Of a stretch of 64,000 nt of DNA, positions 25,805 through 35,020 are shown piece after piece. Every line of letters begins with the position of its first letter. The first letter of the stretch is position 1. The position numbers and the translations under genes are program-made. The notes beneath the pieces were generated by a model that saw nothing but the letters and a program-made list of their open reading frames with translations, was not told where the DNA came from and searched no databases. The DNA comes from an uncultured Sphingomonas sp. (GTDB taxonomy: Bacteria > Pseudomonadota > Alphaproteobacteria > Sphingomonadales > Sphingomonadaceae): contig NZ_CALMPA010000071.1 of the NCBI RefSeq assembly GCF_937871615.1, positions 100,563 through 164,562 on the forward strand, in the 5' to 3' direction.

Positions 25805-27922
25805 ATGAAAAACATCTTCGATCGGATGCACATAGCGGGAAAGCTGATGACGGTCGCCGGGCTGGCGATCACCCTGCTGCTGCTGCTCGGTTTCTCATCG
25901 GTGGTGATCGAAACCCGGTCCACCGTGGGCAAGCTCTCCGATGAGGCAGCCATCGCGCAGGCGGACGCCGAGGGCAATCAGGTGAAAACCGATATCGCCG
26001 CGTTCGAGGCTACCGCGCGGGCGATGTCCTCCGCGCTCGGCAAGATGCACGCGAACGGCACCCACGATCGCGGCGTCGCGCTGGCGGTGCTCAAGACCGA
26101 TCTGCTCCAGTCGAAGACCGCGCTGGGTAGCTGGACGATGATCCTGCCCGATCAGTGGGACGGCCCCGATGCCGGGAAAAGCGGGGCTCCGGGTTCCACG
26201 TCCAACGGCAATTTCACGCCTTATTGGGTGAAGGTGAACGGAGTCGTCACCCAGTCGCCGCTCAATGAGCCGGGGGCATATGAAAAGCCGTATTTCCGCC
26301 GCGCCTATGACAGCGGCAAGGGCGCGATCGTCGAACCCTATGCCTATGACGTAAACGGCAAGAGCCTGATGATGACCTCGATCGCCCATCCGGTGCGTTC
26401 GGGCGAGCGCGTGATCGGCGTGGCCGGGATGGACATGGAACTGGGCAGCATTTCCGAGCGGCTCGGCGCGCTGCACCCGTTCGGCGATGGCCGCGTCATG
26501 CTGCTTTCGTCGGGGGCAAGTTGGGTAGCCAATCCCGATCCGGCGCAGCTCGGCAAGCTCTACGCCGGCCCCGGCCTCGACGAGGTCAGGGCCGCGTTGG
26601 CCAGCGGCAAGACGAAGGTGCTCACCGATCTCGACGTGAATGGCGTGCCGACCCGCCGCGTCATCAAGCCGCTGACGCTGGACAACCTCAACGCCACCTG
26701 GGCGCTCGTCCTCGACATTCCCGAGGCGACCGTCGGCGCGCCGGCGCGCGCGATCGTGTGGCAACTCGTGCTCGGCGGCATCGTGATCGTCGGCGCGGTG
26801 CTGGCCAGCCTGTTCTTCGCGGCACGCAATATCATCGGCCGCCCGATATCGGGGCTGAGCGAAGCCGTCGATCGTCTTGCCGGCGGCGAGGATTGCGCGA
26901 TCCCGCAACTCGCCCGCCGCGACGAGATCGGCACGATGGCGCGCGCCGCCGACGTGTTCCGCCAGGCCGCCGTCTCCCGCGCCGAGGCGGATCAGCGCGC
27001 GGCGGAGGAGCAGCGCGTCGTCACCACCTCCATCGGTGCGGGGCTGGACGCGCTGACGCGCGGCGATCTCACCGCCGAAATCACCACGCCGTTCCCGGCT
27101 GCCTATGCCGCGCTCAAGAACAACTTCAACGCGGCGATCGGAGAATTGCGGCGCATGATCGGCGCGGTGGCGACGAGCGCGGGCGGCATCCGCTCCGGCT
27201 CGCTCGAGATCGCCCAGGCATCGGAGGATCTCGCACGGCGCACCGAAGCCAATGCCGCGAGCCTTGAGGAGGCGTCAGCCGCCCTCACCCAGATCGACCA
27301 GCGCCTGAAGACCTCGGCAACCGCGGCCACGCAGACCGTCTCCCGCGCCGACGAAGCGCTGCGAACCGTATCGAGCGGCCGCGCGACCGCGGGCGAGGCG
27401 GTGGCCGCGATGGACCGGGTAAGCGAAAGCGCCAAGGGCATCGACGAAGTGATCGAGGGCGTGGACAAGATCGCGTTCCAGACGCGCGTGCTGGCGATGA
27501 ACGCCGCCGTCGAAGCGGGCCGGGCGGGCGATGCCGGGCGTGGATTCGCGGTGGTCGCCGATCTCGTCACCGCGCTTGCGATGCGCGCGGAGGAAGAAGC
27601 CAAGCGCGCGCGAGACCAGCTCACCGTCACCCAGTCGGACATCGTTACCGCCGTTGACGCGGTGCGCCGCGTGGACTCCACCTTCGAGACGATTTCCGGC
27701 GGCGTCGGCGAAGTGCATATGCTGCTGGGCGAAATGGCCAAGGACAATCAGGCCCAGTCCACCGCGATCAGCCAGATCAGCGTCGCGGTGGCGACCATGG
27801 ATCAGTCGACGCAGCAGAATGCGGCGATGGTGGAAGAAACCTCCGCCGCAGCCCGCAACCTGACGACCGAGGCGATCTCGCTCAACGATCAGGCCGCGCG
27901 CTTCGAAACGCGCGGGCGGTAA
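25805..27922 (+). CDS. Methyl-accepting chemotaxis protein with dCache sensor domain
   Basis: The 705-residue receptor has a first membrane helix (about residues 12-35), a dCache-type periplasmic domain ([19 protein letters not shown], then [15 protein letters not shown]), a second helix near 315-340, HAMP and a signalling domain. Its tip ([33 protein letters not shown]) matches the receptor at 12057, not the canonical receptor at 18870. It ends FETRGR with no CheR tether. Ligand class cannot be read with confidence. Confidence 0.93.
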   Translation: MKNIFDRMHIAGKLMTVAGLAITLLLLLGFSSVVIETRSTVGKLSDEAAIAQADAEGNQVKTDIAAFEATARAMSSALGKMHANGTHDRGVALAVLKTDLLQSKTALGSWTMILPDQWDGPDAGKSGAPGSTSNGNFTPYWVKVNGVVTQSPLNEPGAYEKPYFRRAYDSGKGAIVEPYAYDVNGKSLMMTSIAHPVRSGERVIGVAGMDMELGSISERLGALHPFGDGRVMLLSSGASWVANPDPAQLGKLYAGPGLDEVRAALASGKTKVLTDLDVNGVPTRRVIKPLTLDNLNATWALVLDIPEATVGAPARAIVWQLVLGGIVIVGAVLASLFFAARNIIGRPISGLSEAVDRLAGGEDCAIPQLARRDEIGTMARAADVFRQAAVSRAEADQRAAEEQRVVTTSIGAGLDALTRGDLTAEITTPFPAAYAALKNNFNAAIGELRRMIGAVATSAGGIRSGSLEIAQASEDLARRTEANAASLEEASAALTQIDQRLKTSATAATQTVSRADEALRTVSSGRATAGEAVAAMDRVSESAKGIDEVIEGVDKIAFQTRVLAMNAAVEAGRAGDAGRGFAVVADLVTALAMRAEEEAKRARDQLTVTQSDIVTAVDAVRRVDSTFETISGGVGEVHMLLGEMAKDNQAQSTAISQISVAVATMDQSTQQNAAMVEETSAAARNLTTEAISLNDQAARFETRGR

Positions 27923-27929
27923 CGAAAAT

Positions 27930-27991
27930 GGATGCCGTCAGGCAGCGCAACGCCGTCCCCACGGGTGTATCAGGCGCGACTGACGGCATCC
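27930..27991. terminator. Inverted repeat between converging receptor and regulator genes
   Basis: Eleven-base perfect arms, GGATGCCGTCA (27930-27940) and TGACGGCATCC (27981-27991), flank a 40-nt spacer. The site lies between two converging genes, so a two-way terminator is likely, although the loop is long. Confidence 0.45.
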
Positions 27992-27996
27992 ACGAC

Positions 27997-28449
27997 CTAT
28001 CCGGCGTTGCCGATCACCTCGGCCAGCGCGCGCAGTTCGGCGGCCAGCGCCTCCAGCCGTTCCGCCCCGAAGCGCGCGCGATAGATTTCGAGCGTCGCGA
28101 TCGTATGATCCACGGTAGTGTGGATCAGCGTCGCGCCCTTGTCTGACAGGGTCACGATCGAGCGGCGGCGATCATGCGAATCGTGCTCGCGCACGACCAG
28201 TTCGCGATCGACAAGTTCCTTCAGGATACGCGTTACGCTGGGCGCATGAAGCTGCGCTGCCTGAGACAAACCGCTCGGATCGAGCGGGCCGAGATCATTC
28301 AGCACACGCAGCACGCGCCATTGCTGCTCGGTGACATCCATCGCGCGCAACATCGGGCGGATCGGCGCCATCACCGCTTCGCGCGCGGCAAGCAGCGCCC
28401 CGGAAAGCGACTGGCGATAGGGCGGAAGCGTGGCGACGGATCGGCTCAT
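27997..28449 (-). CDS. MarR-family transcriptional regulator, HpaR-like
   Basis: The 150-residue winged-helix protein has PMLRAMDVTEQQWRVLRVLN, QAAQLHAPSVTRILKELVDR and the wing VREHDSHDRRRSIVTLS, closest in pattern to HpaR (homoprotocatechuate degradation regulator). Such regulators bind aromatic ligands and dissociate from DNA. No hpa genes are adjacent; the divergent gene is an M14 peptidase, and a short palindrome lies before it. The ATG at 28449 gives MSRSVATLPPYRQSL; an upstream extension is also open. Confidence 0.8.
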   Translation of the reverse strand: MSRSVATLPPYRQSLSGALLAAREAVMAPIRPMLRAMDVTEQQWRVLRVLNDLGPLDPSGLSQAAQLHAPSVTRILKELVDRELVVREHDSHDRRRSIVTLSDKGATLIHTTVDHTIATLEIYRARFGAERLEALAAELRALAEVIGNAG

Positions 28450-28672
28450 CCGCGCACTATGGCAGCGATCGCGCCAGCCGCAAATCATCCCGCAAAACGC
28501 CGGATCGCGCCACTGCCCGGATCGCGCGCTTTTCGCTCAGCCACGCCCGCAAACTGTATTCGCCGCGCGCCACACGCACGCCGAACATCGCCGATATTGC
28601 GCCCTTCATCCGATAATCACGGCATTTTTTCCGCGAGATGAGATACGGCTGGCCCCACGCCAAGGGCACATC

Positions 28673-28686
28673 TATTCAAACGAATA
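28673..28686. promoter_or_regulatory. Short palindrome TATTC-N4-GAATA before the M14 peptidase gene
   Basis: A perfect 5-bp palindrome with a 4-nt spacer lies just upstream of the peptidase start in the 256-nt gap shared with the divergent MarR-type gene. It could be an operator, but it is very close to the start codon. Confidence 0.3.
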
Positions 28687-28705
28687 AGAGCAAATGGGGG
28701 TACGG

Positions 28706-31486
28706 ATGAAGACGAGCTATCTGATCGGCGTGGCGCTGATCGCGACGGCGCTGCCACAGGCGAACGTGGCGCTGGCGGAACCGATCACGGCGAAGGCGGG
28801 GGCGCTCCCCTCGCCCGCCGAAGCGTTTCCGATCGAGCCGGGCAGCGATTATTATCTCGCCAATTACGATGCTTACGAAAAATATCTGAAGGCGCTCGCC
28901 GCGCAATCGGATCGGATGAAGCTGATCGACATCGGCAAATCCGCCGAGGGGCGCACGATGTGGGTCGCGATCGTCTCCTCCCCCGCCAATCTGGCGAAGC
29001 TCGATCATTATCGCGAGATCGCGCGCAAGCTCGCCAAGGCGGAAGGCGTGGATGAGGCTCAGGCGAAGGCGCTCGCGGCGGAGGGCCGGGCGATCGTGTG
29101 GATCGACGCCGGGCTCCACGCCACCGAAACGGTGACGACGCAGAGCCAGATCCACGTGCTCTACCGGATGCTGACCGGGCAGGACGCCGAGACGAAGCGC
29201 CTGCTGGACGATACGATCATCCTGTTCGGCCACGATAATCCCGATGGGCTGCAACTCGTCGCCGACTGGTACATGCGCAATGCCGATCCGGCGAAACGCG
29301 AGTTCAAGTCGATCCCGCGCCTGTACCAGAAATATGTCGGCCACGATAACAACCGTGACAGCTTCATGGGGCAGATGCCGGAGACGGTGGCGGTCAACCG
29401 CGCATTGTTCCGGGAGTGGTTCCCGCAGATCATCTTCAACCAGCATCAGACCGGGCCGGCGGGAATGGTGGTGTTCGTCCCCCCGTTCCGCGATCCGTTC
29501 AACTACAATTACTCGCCGATCGTGATGACCGAACTTCAGGAAGTGGGCGCGGCGATGCACAGCCGGCTCGTTTCCGAGCAGAAGGCCGGATCGGGGATGC
29601 GCAGCGCAGCACCTTATTCCACCTGGCACAATGGGATGGAACGATCGGTCGCCTATTTCCACAATTCGATCGGCTTGCTCACCGAGATCATCGGCGGCCC
29701 GACGCCGGAGAAGATCCCGCTCGTCCCCGATACGCAGCTCGCGCGCAATGACGAGCCGATGCCGATCGGCCCGCGCGACTGGCATCTGAAGGACAGCCTC
29801 GAATATCAATGGTCGCTCGATCGCGCGGTGCTCGATTACGCCTCGCGCAATCGCGAGCGGCTGCTGATGAATTTCTGGCGGATGGGCACGTCCGCGATCG
29901 CGCGCGGCAACCGCGATAGCTGGACGATCACGCCGAAAGACGTCGACGCGGTGAAGACCGCCGCTGGCGACAAGACACAAGACGACGAATTTGTCCGTGG
30001 CGCCAAGGCGGTCGATTCCGGCCTGTACAAGACGATCCTCAACGATCCGGCGAAGCGCGATCCGCGCGGCTATATCCTGACACCCGATCAGCGCGACATG
30101 CCGACAACGATCGCCTTCCTCAACGCGCTGCTCAAGAACGGCGTCGATATCGAGCGCGCCACCGCGCCGTTCACCGCGGGGGGCAAGCGTTATCCGGCGG
30201 GTTCCTATGTGGTGAAGACGGCGCAGGCCTATCGCCCGCATGTGCTCGACATGTTCGAGCCGCAGGATCATCCGCACGATGCCGAATATCCCGGCGGCCC
30301 ACCCAAGGCGCCCTATGACATCACCGGATATACGCTGGCATTCCAGATGGGCGTGCAGTTCGATCGCGTGCTCGACGGGTTCGATGGCCCGTTCCAGCGC
30401 GTCACCGCCGATCTGCTCACCCCGCCGCCGGGGCGCGAGATCGGCAGCGGCAAGGCGGGCTGGATCGTCGGGCATGAAGCGAACAACAGCTTCATCCTCA
30501 CCAACCGGCTGCTCAAGGCGGGGGTGAAAGTGCAGTGGCTGACCGCCGCGACGAAAGTAGACGGCAAGGCGCTCGCCCCCGGCGCGATCTGGATTCCCGC
30601 CTCGCCCGAATCCGCGAAGATCGTCGCGGATTCCGCGCCGCTCGGCATCGACGCATACCGTATGGCGACGGCCCCCGCCGGAACGAAGATCGCGCTCAGG
30701 CCGGTGCGCGTCGGGCTGGTCGATCATTATGGCGGGGTGATCCCGGCGGGCTGGACCCGCTGGCTGCTCGAACAATATGAGTTCCCGTTCACGGTCGTCT
30801 ATCCCAAGGAACTGGACGCCGGGAACCTCAACGCGAAATATGATGTGCTGCTGTTCGCCGACGGCACCTTCGCCGGCCCGCGCGGCGGCGCGTACAAAGC
30901 GGGCTATGTCACCACGCAGCCGAAGCCGGAGGAGATCCCGGCGCAATATCGCGACTGGCTCGGCAAGGTGACGGCGGAGAAGACCGCGCCGCAGGTCGAT
31001 GCCTTCGCGAAGGCGGGCGGCACGGTCATCACCATCGGCGGCGCGAATTACCTCGCCTCGCTGATCGCGCCCGCGATCCAGCCCGCGCTGGTGACGAAGA
31101 AGGCCGATGGCACGGTGAGCGCGCTCGCCGCCAGGGATTTCTACATTCCCGGTTCGCTGGCCGAAGCGAGCGTCGATCCCGCCAGGCCGCTGGCCTTCGG
31201 GATGACGCCCAAGGTCGATATGTTCTTCGACAAGAACCAGCCCTTCGCGCTCGGCGCTGGCGCGACCTCGATCGCGTGGTTCGATTCGCCGACGCCGCTG
31301 CGCAGCGGCTGGGCAGTCGGGCAGGAGAAGTTGAAGGGCACCGTTGCGATCGCGGACGCCGATATCGGGCGCGGCAAATTGTTCGCGCTTGGCACCGAGG
31401 TGACGCAGCGCGCGCAGCCCTATGCGACGTTCAAGCTGCTGTTCAACGGCATCCTCTACGGCCCCGCGGTGGCGGCGGCGCGCTGA
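28706..31486 (+). CDS. Secreted M14-family zinc carboxypeptidase-like protein
   Basis: The product is about 926 residues with a signal peptide (TSYLIGVALIATALPQANVALA). The peptidase_M14 domain (about residues 45-350) shows IDIGKSAEGRTMWVAIVSS, the zinc-binding HATE in DAGLHATETVT, FGHDNPDGLQL and NQHQTGPAG. A long C-terminal part of unclear fold follows. It likely degrades peptides in the periplasm or outside the cell. The start could also be the ATG at 28694; I prefer 28706 because it gives a standard MKT signal sequence. The minus strand has a long open frame here that is only a shadow. Confidence 0.88.
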   Translation: MKTSYLIGVALIATALPQANVALAEPITAKAGALPSPAEAFPIEPGSDYYLANYDAYEKYLKALAAQSDRMKLIDIGKSAEGRTMWVAIVSSPANLAKLDHYREIARKLAKAEGVDEAQAKALAAEGRAIVWIDAGLHATETVTTQSQIHVLYRMLTGQDAETKRLLDDTIILFGHDNPDGLQLVADWYMRNADPAKREFKSIPRLYQKYVGHDNNRDSFMGQMPETVAVNRALFREWFPQIIFNQHQTGPAGMVVFVPPFRDPFNYNYSPIVMTELQEVGAAMHSRLVSEQKAGSGMRSAAPYSTWHNGMERSVAYFHNSIGLLTEIIGGPTPEKIPLVPDTQLARNDEPMPIGPRDWHLKDSLEYQWSLDRAVLDYASRNRERLLMNFWRMGTSAIARGNRDSWTITPKDVDAVKTAAGDKTQDDEFVRGAKAVDSGLYKTILNDPAKRDPRGYILTPDQRDMPTTIAFLNALLKNGVDIERATAPFTAGGKRYPAGSYVVKTAQAYRPHVLDMFEPQDHPHDAEYPGGPPKAPYDITGYTLAFQMGVQFDRVLDGFDGPFQRVTADLLTPPPGREIGSGKAGWIVGHEANNSFILTNRLLKAGVKVQWLTAATKVDGKALAPGAIWIPASPESAKIVADSAPLGIDAYRMATAPAGTKIALRPVRVGLVDHYGGVIPAGWTRWLLEQYEFPFTVVYPKELDAGNLNAKYDVLLFADGTFAGPRGGAYKAGYVTTQPKPEEIPAQYRDWLGKVTAEKTAPQVDAFAKAGGTVITIGGANYLASLIAPAIQPALVTKKADGTVSALAARDFYIPGSLAEASVDPARPLAFGMTPKVDMFFDKNQPFALGAGATSIAWFDSPTPLRSGWAVGQEKLKGTVAIADADIGRGKLFALGTEVTQRAQPYATFKLLFNGILYGPAVAAAR

Positions 31487-31494
31487 CACGGGCC

Positions 31495-31532
31495 GGCGGG
31501 GCGGGAAACGCCCGCTCCGCCAGCCCCATTTT
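31495..31532 (+). terminator. Terminator hairpin after the M14 peptidase gene
   Basis: Arms GGCGGGGCGGG (31495-31505) and CCCGCTCCGCC (31511-31521) pair with one mismatch around a 5-nt loop and are followed by CCCCATTTT, as in a rho-independent terminator. Confidence 0.65.
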
Positions 31533-31564
31533 CCCAACGTCAACTTCCCGCTACGGCTTCGCTC

Positions 31565-32563
31565 ATGCAGTTCTTTTCCGATAACGTGGCGCCGGTGCAT
31601 CCGGCGGTGTTCGCAGCGATGCAGGCCGCCGATACGGTCGATTCCGGTTACGACGGAGATCGGCTTAGCCAGGCGCTCGACGCGCGCTTCTCGGCATTGT
31701 TCGGTCGCGAGGTGGCGGCCTTGTGGGTGCCGACCGGCACGGTCGCCAACAGCATCGCTCTCGCCACGATCTGCCAGCCTTATGGCGGCGTGATCTGCCA
31801 CGGCGAAGCGCATATCCAGAACGACGAATGCGGCGCGCCGGAATTCTACACCCATGGCGCGAAGCTGCTGCTCGCCGGCGGCGCGGATGCGCGGATGACG
31901 CCCGAAACGGTGGCGGCGGTGGCGGACGCGATCGCCAACGACGTTCACCGCGTCCAGCCGCACGCGCTGTCGCTCACCAACGCGACCGAGCTTGGCACTG
32001 TCTATTCCCCCGCGCAGGTCTTGGCGTTGTCTTCGCTCGCGAAAGCGCGCGGCTGGCGGGTGCATATGGATGGCGCGCGGCTCGCCAATGCGATCGTGCA
32101 TCTCGGCTGCTCGCCCGCCGCGCTGACTGAGGGTGTGGACGTGCTGAGCTTCGGCTTCGTCAAGAACGGCGGAATGTCGGCGGAGGCGCTGGTGTTCTTC
32201 GATCCCGCGCTGGCCGATGACGCGCGGCGGCGGCGCAAGCGCGGCGGGCATTTGCTGTCCAAGGGGCGCTATCTCGCGGCGCAGCTCCACGCGATGCTGG
32301 AGGACGATCTGTGGCTCGCCAATGCGCGCGCGGCGAATGCGGCGGCGGCGGAGTTGGCGACGGCGGCGAACGGGCGGCTGATCCACCCGGTCGAGGCGAA
32401 CGAACTGTTCCTGCGCATGACGCCGGCGGAGGCGAGCGTGCTGCGCGCGCAGGGCTATGGCTTTTACGACTGGAGCGAGGGTGTGGTCCGCTTCGTCACC
32501 CATTGGGCCAGCCCGATCGCGGAGGTCCACGCGCTGGCGCGGGCGATCGCGACATTGTCCTGA
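31565..32563 (+). CDS. ltaE: Low-specificity L-threonine aldolase
   Basis: The 332-residue PLP enzyme starts MQFFSDNVAPVHPAV and shows DSGYDGDRLSQALDARF, WVPTGTVANSIAL, HMDGARLANAIVHLG and the PLP Lys in SFGFVKNGGM. It cleaves L-threonine or allo-threonine to glycine and acetaldehyde. The fold and length match the family. It has its own spacing after a terminator and is followed 27 nt later by a nitronate monooxygenase-like gene; they may share a transcript. Confidence 0.9.
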   Translation: MQFFSDNVAPVHPAVFAAMQAADTVDSGYDGDRLSQALDARFSALFGREVAALWVPTGTVANSIALATICQPYGGVICHGEAHIQNDECGAPEFYTHGAKLLLAGGADARMTPETVAAVADAIANDVHRVQPHALSLTNATELGTVYSPAQVLALSSLAKARGWRVHMDGARLANAIVHLGCSPAALTEGVDVLSFGFVKNGGMSAEALVFFDPALADDARRRRKRGGHLLSKGRYLAAQLHAMLEDDLWLANARAANAAAAELATAANGRLIHPVEANELFLRMTPAEASVLRAQGYGFYDWSEGVVRFVTHWASPIAEVHALARAIATLS

Positions 32564-32589
32564 TTGAGTTTGGGCCCTAGGGCGAACGC

Positions 32590-33618
32590 ATGACGATCAA
32601 CTCCACCGGCGCCGAGCGCCTGCAACGGCGCATGGCGCGCGGCGCCGCCTTTCTCGGATCAGAGGTCGCGATTCTCGGCGGCGGCATGTCCTGGGTGTCC
32701 GAGCGCAATCTGGTCGCGGCGATTTCCAACGCCGGTGGCTTCGGCGTGATCGCGTGCGGCGCGATGTCGACCGATCTGCTCGACGCGGAGATCGCGGGGA
32801 CGAAGGCGCTGACCGACAAGCCGTTCGGCGTGAACCTTATCACCATGCACCCCGATCTGATGGCGCTGATCGACGTGTGCGCGAAGCACAAGGTGAGCCA
32901 TGTCGTGCTCGCCGGCGGCCTGCCGCCCAAGGGCAGCCTTGAGGCGATCAAGGCATCCGGCGCGAAATGCGTCTGCTTCGCGCCGACGCTGGCGCTGGCG
33001 AAAAAGCTGATCCGATCCGGCGTCGATGCGCTGGTGATCGAGGGGATGGAGGCCGGCGGCCACATCGGCCCGGTTTCCACCAGCGTGCTCGCGCAGGAGA
33101 TTCTGCCGGAGATCGCGCATGATGTTCCCGTGTTCATCGCCGGTGGCATCGGGCGCGGGCAGGCGATCGCGGGGTATCTCGATATGGGCGCGGCGGGTGT
33201 GCAGCTCGGCACGCGCTTCGTCTGCGCGACGGAGAGCATCGCGCATCCCAATTTCAAGAAAGCCTTTATCCGCGCCTCCGCGCGCGATGCGGTCGCCTCG
33301 GTGCAGATTGATCCGCGCCTGCCGGTCATTCCGGTGCGCGCGCTGAAGAACGCGGGCGGCGAATTGTTCACCCAGAAGCAGCGCGAAGTGGCTCAGGCGC
33401 TCGACGAGGGGCAGTTGGCGATGGCCGAGGCTCAGCTTCAGATCGAGCATTACTGGGCCGGCGCGCTGCGCCGCGCGGTGATCGACGGCGATATCGAGCA
33501 TGGCAGCGTGATGGCCGGCCAGTCGGTTGGCATGGTGACCAAGGAGGAGCCGGTCACCGATATCATCGCAACGCTGATGGAGGAGGCGGCGCAGGCGCTG
33601 GAGAAGCGCACCGCCTGA
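32590..33618 (+). CDS. Nitronate monooxygenase / FabK-like FMN enzyme
   Basis: The 342-residue TIM-barrel flavoprotein shows LGGGMSWVSERNLVAAISNAGG, read in parts, KPFGVNLITMHP, HVVLAGGLPPKG, IEGMEAGGHIGPVST (active-site His) and VFIAGGIGRGQA with LGTRFVCATES. It belongs to the 2-nitropropane dioxygenase / enoyl-ACP reductase II family. Which of these activities it has cannot be settled from sequence alone; the GGHIG motif favours nitronate oxidation. Confidence 0.82.
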   Translation: MTINSTGAERLQRRMARGAAFLGSEVAILGGGMSWVSERNLVAAISNAGGFGVIACGAMSTDLLDAEIAGTKALTDKPFGVNLITMHPDLMALIDVCAKHKVSHVVLAGGLPPKGSLEAIKASGAKCVCFAPTLALAKKLIRSGVDALVIEGMEAGGHIGPVSTSVLAQEILPEIAHDVPVFIAGGIGRGQAIAGYLDMGAAGVQLGTRFVCATESIAHPNFKKAFIRASARDAVASVQIDPRLPVIPVRALKNAGGELFTQKQREVAQALDEGQLAMAEAQLQIEHYWAGALRRAVIDGDIEHGSVMAGQSVGMVTKEEPVTDIIATLMEEAAQALEKRTA

Positions 33619-33676
33619 GCGACCGGCGCGGGCGGCGGCTGACGAGCGCCACGCGCGTCAACGCTTCGCCGCGCCG

Positions 33677-33691
33677 GTAACCTTTTGTTAA
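33677..33691. promoter_or_regulatory. CtrA-like site GTAA-N7-TTAA
   Basis: The sequence GTAA, seven bases, then TTAA matches seven of eight fixed positions in the alphaproteobacterial CtrA consensus TTAA-N7-TTAA. It lies 42 nt before the start of the lipoprotein gene. Chance occurrence is possible. Confidence 0.3.
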
Positions 33692-33733
33692 CCATTTGGG
33701 CGCCGAATCCCTTGCACATAGGGAGAAAGCGCC

Positions 33734-34498
33734 ATGAAAAGGGCAGCCATATCCATCGCGATCGCCACGCTTGCGGCATCGCTCACGGCTTGCGCCTCGC
33801 ATCCGAAGAAGATCGCGGTCGCCCCGCCGCCACCTGCATATAAATCCGCGCCCGCCGCGCCGATGCCGCCGGGCGGCCATGCCGGGATGAAAATCCCCAC
33901 GCGCCTGTCAGACGGCAGCTATCTCACGCCCAACCGCAATCTCAGCACCGCCGCCACCGTGTGGCATCTGCGCGCCGCGCTCAACGTCGCCGCGCTCGCC
34001 TGCCGGGGGGCGGCGCAGGCGGCGATCGTCGCGCGCTACAATGATCTGCTCAGCCGGCAGAAAGCCGCCTTCGCGCAGGCGCAGGCCAGGCTGGCGGCGG
34101 AGTATCGGGCGACCGGCGGCGACTGGCAATCGCGTGAGGATGACGCGATGACGCGGCTCTACAATTATTTCTCGCAGGATTTCGCGCGCGCTGCCTTCTG
34201 CGCAAGCGCGGCCCATGTGCTTGAGCGTGCCGATGCAGTGGCACCAGCATCGTTCGAGGCGTTCGCGAACGAGCAATTGCCCGCGCTCGATCAACCATTC
34301 ATCGAATTTTTCCGCGCTTATGATGCGTGGCGCACGGGGCAGGCGATGCGCCCGATGATCGCTTACGCCAGCCCGGCGGCAGTGCCGGTGGCGCTGAACC
34401 ACGCCGCGACGAAAGCCGTTCCCGTGAAACCGGGCAAGCCCCCTCACCTTCACGTCGACATAAGCGCGTTGCAGGATCAGTCGCTCGCCGGGCGCTGA
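33734..34498 (+). CDS. Lipoprotein of unknown function
   Basis: The 254-residue protein has a signal peptide with lipobox (ATLAASLTACASH; Cys at about residue 20), a proline-rich spacer (VAPPPPAYKSAPAAPMPPGG) and a helical domain with TVWHLRAALNVAALAC and VARYNDLLSRQKAAFAQAQA. It is therefore probably anchored in an envelope membrane. I recognise no named family. It lies just upstream of the tol-pal operon and is separated from ybgC by 54 nt. Ribosome site GGAGAAA precedes the ATG. Confidence 0.8.
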   Translation: MKRAAISIAIATLAASLTACASHPKKIAVAPPPPAYKSAPAAPMPPGGHAGMKIPTRLSDGSYLTPNRNLSTAATVWHLRAALNVAALACRGAAQAAIVARYNDLLSRQKAAFAQAQARLAAEYRATGGDWQSREDDAMTRLYNYFSQDFARAAFCASAAHVLERADAVAPASFEAFANEQLPALDQPFIEFFRAYDAWRTGQAMRPMIAYASPAAVPVALNHAATKAVPVKPGKPPHLHVDISALQDQSLAGR

Positions 34499-34552
34499 TC
34501 CGGACCGCGCGGGGGTTACACAAGCCGCGCGCTTGGGTTAACAGCCTTGCGC

Positions 34553-35020
34553 ATGACGCCTGGACGGACCGACCAGCCCGTCGAGGGGCGCTTCGACGGG
34601 ACGACACATCGCTTCCCGCTACGCGTCTATTTCGAGGACACCGATCTGTCGGGCGTCGTCTATCACGCCAATTACCTGCGTTACATGGAGCGCGCCCGAT
34701 CGGACATGCTGCGGCTCGCCGGTATCGACCAGCGCGCCACGCATGAGGCGGGCGGCGGCGCCTATGCCATCGCCAGCCTCGCGATCCGCTACGCCGCGCC
34801 CGCGCGGCTCGACGATGCGCTGATCGTCGAGACAAAATTGACCGAAGTGCGCACCGCATCGGTTTCCATTCATCAAAGAGTCATGCGCGGGGATATCTTG
34901 CTTGCCGAGGCCGATGTCGTCGCGGCACTGGTGGCCCCCACGGGTCGCCCGCGACGCCAACCAGCCGCGTGGATCGAACGTTTCAACTCTCTACTGGCCA
35001 AGAAGGACCAGACGCCTTGA
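34553..35020 (+). CDS. ybgC: Acyl-CoA thioesterase YbgC of the Tol-Pal cluster
   Basis: The 155-residue hot-dog fold protein has the signature RVYFEDTDLSGVVYHANYLR (catalytic Asp and His) and YMERARSDMLRLAG. YbgC hydrolyses acyl-CoA thioesters and is commonly the first gene of the tol-pal operon. The ATG at 34553 is preferred over the TTG two codons before. Its stop overlaps the TTG start of tolQ. Confidence 0.93.
   Translation: MTPGRTDQPVEGRFDGTTHRFPLRVYFEDTDLSGVVYHANYLRYMERARSDMLRLAGIDQRATHEAGGGAYAIASLAIRYAAPARLDDALIVETKLTEVRTASVSIHQRVMRGDILLAEADVVAALVAPTGRPRRQPAAWIERFNSLLAKKDQTP

Noticed and set aside
28676-32530. A 1284-aa minus-strand open frame over the M14 peptidase and threonine aldolase genes
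   Set aside because: It covers two clear plus-strand genes with catalytic motifs, and its own translation is Arg/His-rich with no domain.
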